Shown in pieces: positions 40,975-49,452 of a stretch of 64,000 bases of DNA (positions within the stretch are counted from its first letter, which is position 1; every line of letters starts with the position of its first letter). The notes below the pieces were generated by a model that saw nothing but the letters and a program-made list of their open reading frames with translations, did no database searches and was not told the origin of the DNA. The DNA is from Branchiostoma lanceolatum (taxonomy: Eukaryota; Chordata; Leptocardii; Amphioxiformes; Branchiostomatidae), in the NCBI RefSeq assembly GCF_035083965.1, contig NC_089723.1, positions 37,331,193 to 37,395,192 on the forward strand, written 5' to 3'. The position numbers and the translations under genes were made by a program.

Positions 40975-43900
40975 ATTTCTTTATTTCTTTATTTCTTTAT
41001 TTGAATTTACCACATGCAAAAACAAGTGGAAGGGAGGACAAAACAGGTGTATCAACACCTTTACAAGTTGTCCTCCCAAACCTGAAATGATAATAGAAAA
41101 CAATACGAAACCAAGTCAAACAATAAACATTAGACATCAAAAGTCAGTGGACATGAATATACAATTCGGTAACAATACGCAGAATTGATTATATACAAAA
41201 TTATCAAATATCATTATATACAGAGTAAAAAGCTAATTATAATACTAATGTAGCCTTAAGGCAGTGCATGAGGCACACCCACAAGATGTGGACCAAGAGC
41301 AGGGGACGTCGATATTGAACTGGGTGTCAAATCTCACAAACGTGGCTCTCACAAGCGATCGCTTGAATGACAAGATGCTAGACTTTTCAGTGGCTTGAAC
41401 CCCAATATTGCGGAGGACAGGACTCAGCTGATTCCAGATGGTGACCAGCCTTGGTATGTAAGAAGAGCTGAAGGCTGATGTCCTTACTCTAATGGGGGTA
41501 ATCATGTGAGATCTGAGATATCTGGAGGGTCTGGAAGGGAAGGATACATACTTGTGAACAATTGGTTTTGACTTGATAAACACCATGACGTCGCACACTT
41601 CGCGCCTGTGCGTAAGAGGCAACAGACCAAGGGTGGAGAGACGTTCCTTGTAGGTCAGGGTGTTCGAGTGGGCTCCTAGAATGAATTTAGTCGCCCGCCG
41701 TTGCACCCCTTCTACAAGGGACATGAGTTTGCGGGACTGAGGGGACCACAAAGGTGAGCAGTATTCTAAGATGCTTCTCACCAGTGTGGTGTACAGTGCC
41801 TTGCGTACATCAGTGCTAGAGTTGAACCCGATTGTTCTTTTGATGAAACCAGTCATAGAATTGGCCCTGGCTACCATCTTTAAGATTTGACTGTTCCACT
41901 GAAGGTCCGACTGGACAATGACCCCCAGGTCAGGCATACTGTCTACAGATGTTATTGTAGTACCAGACATGTGATAAGAGTACACAATAGGACTCTTAGA
42001 GCGAGTTAAACGGATAAGTTTACACTTGGAAGGATGAAAGGTCATCTTCCAACTACGACTCCAGTTGTACATAGCAGTGATGTCATTTTGCAGCTTAACA
42101 CAGTCATTTAGCTTGCTGACTTCCCTAAAACATTTAGAGTCGTCAGCGAAGAGTGCTACAGTAGATTGAGTTGCTGCACAGGGCAAGTCGTTGATAAACA
42201 GAAGGAAGAGAAAGGGCCCAAGAATGGAGCCCTGTGGAACACCTGATGTCACCGGGAGCCATTTGGACTGGCAACCTTCCACTACCACACGCTGACGACG
42301 ATCGGTTAGGTAGGAGGTAAACCACGCCAGGAGGTTACCACCGAAACCAAACATCTGCAGTTTGTGGATTAGCAAAGTGTGGGAAACGGAATCAAACGCT
42401 TTCGCGAAGTCCAGGAATAACATATCTACCTGCCCCCCCTTGTCGAGTATGGATCCTGCTTGATGGTAGGTTTCTACTAGTTGAGTTGTAGTAGAACGGC
42501 CGGCAATAAACCCGTGTTGGAATTCGTGAAGCGACCCTCTCAAAATTGGAATCAACTGATTGTACATACAGCGTTCCATCAACTTGCTTACCAGGGATAA
42601 CAAAGATACTGGTCTATAATTGGCCACATTCTCCTTGTCACCCTTCTTATGCACTGGTAGTACGTTTGCATCCTTCCATCTACTCGGTACACAACCAGCG
42701 AATAGTGATCTATTGAACAGCAAGGTCAAGGAAGGAGCAAGAGTCTTGGCACAGCCCTTAAGAACGTGAGCAGAGATGTTATCCGGACCCACAGCCTTAC
42801 TAGTGTTGAGATTAACTAACACATTTTCCACGGATTCTACAGCAAGTAGCAAATTACACAATCTTTCATCAACTATCACGTCGATGTCGGGCTTGATAAC
42901 ATTAGGGTCAGGTGCAGAAAAGGTGGAGAAAAAGTAGTCATTGAACAAATTGGCCTTATCGGGTGCAGACTGAACGACCGTGCCGTTGAGATGAATGTCA
43001 GTCGGAAGAGACCTGGATTTTGACTTTGCTCGTACAAAAGCCCAGAATCTCTTCGGCGACTCCTGTAAAGTGGAAGAGAGGCTAACAAGATATTTGTTAT
43101 ACTTAGCTGATAACAAGTTCTTCAGTTTGTTTCTTAGTTTACGGAGCTTCTCCCAGTGAGAGGGGGAGTCGGAACGCTTCGCCCTTTTCCACGCTGTCCG
43201 CTTCTTGTTCTGCAAGTTGCGTACCTCGCCGTCGATCCAAGGAGGTGATGTTGATACCTTGAGCTTCCGACTGGGCACGAACATGTCAACAGCCGACTGA
43301 ACGGCTGAAGACCATGCCTCCCAGGCAGAGTCAATGTCATGGTGGTGAGTAACTGACTCTGATAGCCCCAGTGACTCTAGGTGAGCACTGAGACCATGCC
43401 AGTCGGCTCGTGTAAAGTTGTACACTTTACGAGGAAGCTCCTGCCTAGTTTGGATACGACAGCGGAGAGAGAACTCGAGAACAGTGTGGTCGGTGTCAAA
43501 GTCAGCGGGAAGTTCCCTGATCGTAGAGAACCTCTCAGGGATGTCCGTAAACACAAGATCTAACAGGTTGTGAGTGGAATTTGAGGGAACATGATTGATT
43601 TGTTTTAAAAAGTAGTTATTAATCATGTTGCAAAAGTCGGCTTCCCTACCCTCGTTTAACACTACACAATTAGCCCAGTCGATTCGAGGCAGATTGAAGT
43701 CCCCGAGGACACAGCACATGTTATACTCTTTGTTCACGCTCTCTAAAGTCGAGCCCAGGTTGTGCGTAAAAGCTGACAAGTTACCAGAGGGAGGTCTGTA
43801 GCAAAGAATAACAGCAATTTTGCCCATAGCTGGAGGACGGATTTCACATACAAGAATCTCATCCTGAGGCTCCAAGTCAAGTCTTCGACTACTACATAAT

Positions 43901-44790
43901 GACGATTTAACAGCAAGTAGAATCCCCCCACCAGACTTATTATTGTGAGTAACATGACGATCCTTGCGATGCGTCACAAATTCAGGGGGAATAACCTCTA
44001 AATCATGCACATCAGAAGTCAACCAAGTCTCAGTGATTGCGAGAAGATCCGGAGCATTAAGGTGTATCAGGTTGGTGAGCTGTACCAACTTGTTCCTACT
44101 CTGGTTAACAGATTTCACACTCCTAGCATTGAGATATATAGCATTAAGAAAATTGGATGACATCATTAAAGTGAAGAACAACAGGAAGCACACATGTGTT
44201 AACATACTTCCAATGATCTAATTGACTGTATGAAATAGCTCATCCAGTGGTAGCACTGCCTAGTAATTAATTTGCATATCTATAACAGTAAGGAATTTCA
44301 ATCTAATCAGGCTAACAGCTGCATACAAATTTACATAACAATTGGATTAAAAATAAGCTTAACAGTAAAAACACAATACGTAAGCTAACAGTAAAGTCTT
44401 CCAAAGACTAGAATACATGTGTACCGGTATCTGTACAGATCCTGCACTAAACACCACACAAATCAATTCAACACAAAGTTGCCTTATAGCTTACACATCG
44501 CTTAAAAGTGAATAACAATACACAGTAGGTGAGGAGGTCAGAGGGTCGATAATGTAGGGCGCCCTCCCCTATAAGGAGGTTTGCTGAAACATGAAGATAA
44601 AATTTCACATTAGGGCTAAAAATTTTCAAATAACTAATATCAAGATAGATTCTCTACAATTACAACTGTCCTCTGCTTTGTGAATACTGTGCAACTTTAA
44701 CGGGATTAAGGTGATATTTACTGGATTTAAAAGAAAATACCTGAAGAACTAATATTTAGGTGTTGCCCTGGTCGATGACCTCTGACCTAT
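40975..44790 (-). mobile_element. CR1-like non-LTR retrotransposon (LINE)
   Basis: Inserted antisense in the unit 7 intron. The 3' end (low coordinates) is an octamer microsatellite, TTCTTTAT repeated three to four times at 40977-41001, the hallmark of CR1/L2-group tails. The protein ORF is intact. The 5' part (44206-44790) has no ORF1, so the copy is 5'-truncated or single-ORF. Unit 2 supplies the empty site (CACATACAGGCTACCGACAA), which places the right end near 44790. Clade call by motif appearance only. Confidence 0.8.
41245..44205 (-). CDS. LINE endonuclease-reverse transcriptase (ORF2-type), intact
   Basis: 986 residues, uninterrupted. N-terminal apurinic-type endonuclease: YLNARSV near residue 20, ITETWL near 58, YRPPSGN, LGDFNL near 167, DTDHTVLEF. 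Central reverse transcriptase: NYRPVSLLSLVSKLMER near 529, HGFIAGRSTTTQL, FLDFAKAFDSVSH, SGVPQGSILGPFLFLLFIND, the catalytic FADDS near 685 and the thumb-region motif HPSKCKLIRL. The C-terminal region (YCSPLWSPQ, VQRRATKFI, RLSTLGLLPLTHRR) is usual for this group. All active-site residues are present, so the copy is recent. Role: target-primed reverse transcription of its own RNA. The Leu-rich N-terminus (MLTHVCFLLFF) may be upstream sequence; MMSSNFLNAI is another possible start. Confidence 0.93.
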   Translation of the reverse strand: MLTHVCFLLFFTLMMSSNFLNAIYLNARSVKSVNQSRNKLVQLTNLIHLNAPDLLAITETWLTSDVHDLEVIPPEFVTHRKDRHVTHNNKSGGGILLAVKSSLCSSRRLDLEPQDEILVCEIRPPAMGKIAVILCYRPPSGNLSAFTHNLGSTLESVNKEYNMCCVLGDFNLPRIDWANCVVLNEGREADFCNMINNYFLKQINHVPSNSTHNLLDLVFTDIPERFSTIRELPADFDTDHTVLEFSLRCRIQTRQELPRKVYNFTRADWHGLSAHLESLGLSESVTHHHDIDSAWEAWSSAVQSAVDMFVPSRKLKVSTSPPWIDGEVRNLQNKKRTAWKRAKRSDSPSHWEKLRKLRNKLKNLLSAKYNKYLVSLSSTLQESPKRFWAFVRAKSKSRSLPTDIHLNGTVVQSAPDKANLFNDYFFSTFSAPDPNVIKPDIDVIVDERLCNLLLAVESVENVLVNLNTSKAVGPDNISAHVLKGCAKTLAPSLTLLFNRSLFAGCVPSRWKDANVLPVHKKGDKENVANYRPVSLLSLVSKLMERCMYNQLIPILRGSLHEFQHGFIAGRSTTTQLVETYHQAGSILDKGGQVDMLFLDFAKAFDSVSHTLLIHKLQMFGFGGNLLAWFTSYLTDRRQRVVVEGCQSKWLPVTSGVPQGSILGPFLFLLFINDLPCAATQSTVALFADDSKCFREVSKLNDCVKLQNDITAMYNWSRSWKMTFHPSKCKLIRLTRSKSPIVYSYHMSGTTITSVDSMPDLGVIVQSDLQWNSQILKMVARANSMTGFIKRTIGFNSSTDVRKALYTTLVRSILEYCSPLWSPQSRKLMSLVEGVQRRATKFILGAHSNTLTYKERLSTLGLLPLTHRREVCDVMVFIKSKPIVHKYVSFPSRPSRYLRSHMITPIRVRTSAFSSSYIPRLVTIWNQLSPVLRNIGVQATEKSSILSFKRSLVRATFVRFDTQFNIDVPCSWSTSCGCASCTALRLH

Positions 44791-45439
44791 ATGCAACAGA
44801 CAAATGTAACTTTAGAACATCAGTAAAACCTGTTTGGAAGTGATTGATGTGGAAGCAATGTTGCAGCTAGGAAAAAAGCAGAGCACTAAAAACTGCAACA
44901 TTGGAAAATAATGATGGCTGTAAGATTCGGATGCAAAGAAATAATAGAAATTGGAAACTCAGGTTAATGCACTTTCGTGTGTGTGTCTGTATGTATGTGT
45001 GTGTGTGTGCGTGTGTGTGCGTGTCTGCATGTATGTGAGTGTTTGTGTTTTGTATGGATGACTGAGTCTTTGTGTGTGTGTGTATGTGTGTGTGTGTACG
45101 TGTGTGTGTGTGTATGTGTCTACCTAGCCTGGACAAGGGACATCCTCTCGGTTCGAACATCATGTCCTTTGTTTAATCTAAGGAGATTCAAATGTGAAAC
45201 ACTAGAAACAACGTCGCTTTTTCAGGTCTGGTACCAGTCCAGTACTCTACAATGTGTTATGCCTAAAAGCTATTTGCCTATTATTTGTTATGAAGAACAA
45301 ACACTTTTTTACTTTCTTAACACAAATCAATGATTATCTGTCTTATGAGTATGACTCAAAGCGCATTGTAACATTTGCTGTGATGTGCGTTTTGTCGACA
45401 AAATGTAAATCGCTCTTTTTTCTCTGACTATAATTACAG
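44791..45439 (+). other. distal intron of unit 7 with TG tract
   Basis: Resumes the shared intron (CAACAGACAAATGTAACTT). It holds an interrupted TG tract at 44975-45117 and ends with the acceptor ATAATTACAG at 45439. Confidence 0.75.
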
Positions 45440-45449
45440 AAGTGACTTT

Positions 45450-46697
45450 ATGGCTGCAGCAGAGAACTGCCACGTTGATGTTACCAAGAGAGGGATGCGC
45501 AACACTCTTCAAAGGTGTGAGGAATGTAGCAAGCAGTTCAGTACACCAGGTAGTCTGAAGAGACACATGCGAACTCACACAGGGGAGAAACCCTACAGAT
45601 GTGAGGAGTGCAGCAAGCAGTTCAGAACACAAAGTTGTCTGAATAGACATATGCGGACTCACACAGGGGAGAAACCTTACGGGTGTGAGGAGTGCAGCAG
45701 GCAGTTCAGTCGGCTAGGAGATCTGAAGAGCCACATGCGGACTCACACAGGGGAGAAACCCTACAGATGTGAGGAGTGCAGCAAGCAGTTCAGAACACAA
45801 AGTCATCTGAATAGACATATGCGGACTCACACAGGGGAGAAACCATACACGTGTGAGGAGTGCAGCAGGCAGTTCAGTGAGCTAGGACATCTGAAGAGAC
45901 ACATGCGAACTCACACAGGGGAGAAACCCTACAGGTGTGAGGAATGCAGCAGGCAGTTCAGTTATCTTCTTAATTTGAAAACTCACATTCGGATTCACAC
46001 AGGGGAAAAACCCTACATGTGTGAGAAGTGCAGCAGGCAGTTCAGTAAAGTTGATGATCTGAAGAGACACATGCGAACTCACACTGGGGAGAAACCCTAC
46101 AAGTGTGAAGAGTGCAGCAGGCAGTTCAGTCAGCTGGGTAGTCTGAAGAGACACATGCGGGCTCACACAGATGATAAACCATTTATGTGTGAGAAGTGCA
46201 GCAGGCAGTTCAGTCAGCTTGGTCATCTAAAGACTCACGTGCGAACTCACACAGGGGAGAAACCCTACAGATGTGAGGAGTGCGGCAGACAGTTCAGTCA
46301 GCTGTGTGAGGTGAAGAAACACATGCGGACTCACACGGGTGAGAAACCCTTTATGTGTGAGAAGTGCAATAGGCATTTCAGTCAGCTTGACCATCTAAAG
46401 ACTCACTTGCGGACTCACACAGGAGAGAAACCCTACAGGTGTGAGGAGTGCAGCAAGCAGTTCAGTGCGCTGGTCAGTCTGAAGAGGCACATGCGGACCC
46501 ACACAGGAGAGAAACCCTATACGTGTGAGGAATGCAGTAGGCAGTTCAGTCAGCTTGGTCATCTGAAAAGCCACATGCGGACTCACACCAAGGAGAAACC
46601 CTATCGGTGTGAGGAGTGCAACAAGCAGTTCAGTAATCTGCGTAAGCTTAAGAGACACATGCGCACTCACAGGGGAGAAACCTCAATGGTTCGATGA
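45450..46697 (+). CDS. C2H2 zinc-finger protein, 14 fingers (cluster unit 7)
   Basis: Acceptor at 45439, ATG at 45450, 415 residues. The leader is the most diverged (MAAAENCHVDVTKRGMRNTL...), 22 residues. Fourteen fingers. Fingers 2 and 4 share RTQSxLNRH. Fingers 7, 9 and 11 use CEKC. One linker is TDDKPF, another TKEKPY. It ends THRGETSMVR, matching the unit 5 ending, so the stop position is ancestral. No break in the array; with promoter, donor, acceptor, TG tract and poly(A) signal (AATAAA 48323) it is the most complete unit despite the antisense LINE in its intron. Confidence 0.95.
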   Translation: MAAAENCHVDVTKRGMRNTLQRCEECSKQFSTPGSLKRHMRTHTGEKPYRCEECSKQFRTQSCLNRHMRTHTGEKPYGCEECSRQFSRLGDLKSHMRTHTGEKPYRCEECSKQFRTQSHLNRHMRTHTGEKPYTCEECSRQFSELGHLKRHMRTHTGEKPYRCEECSRQFSYLLNLKTHIRIHTGEKPYMCEKCSRQFSKVDDLKRHMRTHTGEKPYKCEECSRQFSQLGSLKRHMRAHTDDKPFMCEKCSRQFSQLGHLKTHVRTHTGEKPYRCEECGRQFSQLCEVKKHMRTHTGEKPFMCEKCNRHFSQLDHLKTHLRTHTGEKPYRCEECSKQFSALVSLKRHMRTHTGEKPYTCEECSRQFSQLGHLKSHMRTHTKEKPYRCEECNKQFSNLRKLKRHMRTHRGETSMVR

Positions 46698-48440
46698 GTG
46701 CAGCAGACAGTTAAGTATCTGGGGAGAAAAATGAGAACACCAGTTTGAGAAAATTTTTACAAAGAAGGAGCAGTATTTTAGGCCGAACTGATGGAAGATT
46801 TGTAAAGGGCAAAGTAGGTAAAAAATTGTTTTTAAGTTTATGGTCTGACGACAAACCTCTTTTCCTTTGTTTTCTATTTCATTTGTCACATTAAAATACT
46901 ATGTGGACAGGACTGCTGTCTTTAGGTCCCATTGTTCTTTGTATGGTAGCATCACTGTTATTTTGCTTTGTTACAGTAATGTTCAATTGTTACGGTCAAT
47001 GTTTTGAGGTTAGACCCACTAACTGAGTTCTATTATCATCAATGGTAGCTGTAGAGATGATAGACACAGTGCTATGTTCATTTAGGTCCCTTCTGTTACA
47101 TTTGTTGATGTTATTTATTCTATTACGGTTCAGGTTTAAGTGTTCGTTTTTTATCTACCAGTAGCATTTTGTTATTGTAGCTGAAGGTAGAGTCCATTCC
47201 AAGTCACCGTGAGGGTTGTTATTGTCATAATTTAGAACTATTTTCAAGTTATTGTTATTATTTGTGTAAGAGATTTGATACTTTTGAAATATTTTGAATG
47301 TGATTTCAACTTTCTAAATATTTCTTAAGTTTTCTAAAACCTTAGAAATAATCATGATGTAGAATATAATATTTACAATGGTTTCTAAATAATGGTAACA
47401 GCATTCTATCATTATTTACAATTTTTTACAATTTCTTACCATTTTCTACCATTATATGTAACATCTCTATAAATAGGCCAGAGGGCTGGGAAGAAAGCAA
47501 TTCACACATCCTTGCGAAGTTTAGGGAAGAATGCTTTCCACAAAGGACCGAGAGGTGTCCTGTAGTGAAGTCTAAAGATGTACAAAGGCAGACAGAAGGG
47601 CCAGATTAGCATCTACTTTTATGGGGGCAATCACCATTCTACCATTGTTAACTATTTTCTACCATTTCTTGTTAATATTTCTAAAAGTGAAATAATCACA
47701 TAGATGTTTAGAAATTATTACAAATAAAGAGGTTTTTGTGCAGTTACTTTAAAAATATTTCTAAATTATCTAATTGAATTCGAATAAATTCATATTTTTG
47801 TATTTGATCTTCTAGAAAAATCTAGAACTATTGTCAGTCAGATATTCTTTTATTAGAAATTTTTCAAAATGATTACAAATATTATCATAAAACCCTCGCG
47901 GTGACTCGGAATGGACTCTATTGTAGGCGGAAGCTTGCAAAGTGATTTTGATGTTTATACACGTAGAGCATTTCTAGGTTTCTTATATGTGCTTGTTTCT
48001 TTTCGCCTTTAACAAAATACACCAAAAAAATTTTTCATAATATTTTCAATCATCTTACCTGTTACTACGTGCCTACTAGTTTAGTTCTATTTTCACTGTT
48101 ATTTTGCTTATTGCTTTGTTGTGATTATTTTCAAATGTTACGGTCAATGTTTAGAGTTTAGATCTACTAACTGAGTTCTATTATAGTAGTAACTTGGCAC
48201 TATCTCCCTACTAGTTGAGTTCTATTATGGTAGCTGTAGAGAGGATAGGCACAGGGTTATGTTTCTTTAGATCCCCTCTGTAGCATTTGTTAATTTCATT
48301 AATTCTGTTACAGTTTACGTACAATAAAATGGTTTGTTATAACATTAAAGGAAATCAGCGTACTGCATTTATTTGAGACGGTTATATTTTTGTTTCTAAC
48401 GCCTAGATATAAACACGTTTTTGGCAGATAACTTCGGGAC
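46698..48440 (+). other. 3' region and poly(A) signal of unit 7
   Basis: Motif copies at 47046-47064 and 48231-48249; AATAAA at 48323-48328; post-poly(A) block to 48430. The 3' region is split by a TA-flanked element (47190-47918). Confidence 0.8.
47190..47918. mobile_element. TA-flanked MITE, about 729 bp
   Basis: Ends GAGTCCATTCCAAGTCACCG and CGGTGACTCGGAATGGACTC are inverted repeats, continuing with GAGGGTT/AACCCTC. TA lies on both sides. Paralogous 3' regions show the joined site (TAGCTGAAGATA then TAGTAGG). AT-rich interior with repeated TTTCTACCATT words, no coding capacity. Tc1/mariner-type insertion by TSD (inference). Confidence 0.88.
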
Positions 48441-48845
48441 AACGACAAGTTTAAAACTGGTCTTGTCATAATGTATCAATCAACTAAACTTCGAAACGAA
48501 ACAATATATTCTCCATATTCTTTTAGGTTGCCTTGGGTCGTCAACGCAATTGCCCCAGATATAGACAATAACAATGATCTTTATTGCATATTCATGCACA
48601 ACGTGGTCTAAATACATTGAGTACTGTAGCTTAGTAAAAGTGTAGTAGAGAGGTTATGCTTTGGTACGTCGATCCATATGATATCTACGTATAGACAAAT
48701 TTGCAGAGCTTTTTCATTACATTGTACTTTATAGCTGACACAATGTACGTGAACACTCGGTCCTTTTTTAAACGTGCATATTTATGGTCCCGTTAAAGCT
48801 GTACGTTATGCAGAAGATTTGCGCATATCCGTCTAACGTTAGATA
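48441..48845. other. spacer right of the zinc-finger cluster
   Basis: A minus-strand LINE-type tail near 48570-48625 (ATCTTTATTGCATATTCATG, GGTCTAAATACAT). Otherwise nothing recognised. Confidence 0.5.
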
Positions 48846-49060
48846 TAAACAGTATGTAACGTCATTTGACGTGAAAGCGCAACCTACCGGTTTTTAGACA
48901 AAGTACAAGAGCGTAGACACCGGAAAGAAAACATGCCGTGACCTTTGCACATCGACTGACTGACGAAAACAGTCAGTCGATCGTTCAGCCTTCAGTCTGC
49001 CTTTGTGTGAACCGTAATATACATCAAGGGAACGTCGTGATCGATACCTTCACCCATGAC
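48846..49060 (+). repeat. upstream copy of the basic-protein gene 5' region
   Basis: ACCTACCGGTTT, AAAGTACAAGAG, ACACCGGAA and CGTCGTGATCGATACC match 49300-49450 (ACCTACCGGTTT, AAAGTACAAGAG, ACACCGGAAGGACAA, GTCGTGAACGATAC). This copy includes a perfect 10-bp stem, CGACTGACTG ... CAGTCAGTCG, at 48952-48979. Confidence 0.65.
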
Positions 49061-49213
49061 TAACTTCGCCAGGACAATACCCGAGTGGAGCAACTTCTCC
49101 GCCCGCGTTGTAGACAGCCTCCTCGTTGGACACCTTCAAGAGTAGGCTGCTGTCATCCCACACGTAACCCAAACGCTGTAGCCGTCTGCGTGATATGCTT
49201 ATACTAGTACTAG
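48996..49213 (-). pseudogene. unidentified protein fragment, frameshifted
   Basis: On minus, two adjoining frames read as one protein-like stretch: RLQRLGYVWDDSSLLLKV, then NEEAVYN, and after a frameshift EKLLHSGIVLAKLVMGEGID, HDVPLMYITVH. I do not recognise the family. It could be an exon of a decayed gene or chance. Confidence 0.25.
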
Positions 49214-49452
49214 GGAGTTACGAACTAGAACTAGAACTAGAACAGCAAGGTTAAGTCGACAATACGTACAGTCATATATATTGTATTTGATGTAAAAGCA
49301 CTACCTACCGGTTTGGGGGTAAAGTACAAGAGATTCCACACCGGAAGGACAACCTTCAGTGACCCCTTGGCACAGTTGATCGTTTAACCGCCAGTGTGCA
49401 ATTGTGCAAGTCGGGATATTTATAAGGGAAAAGTCGTGAACGATACAGTAGC

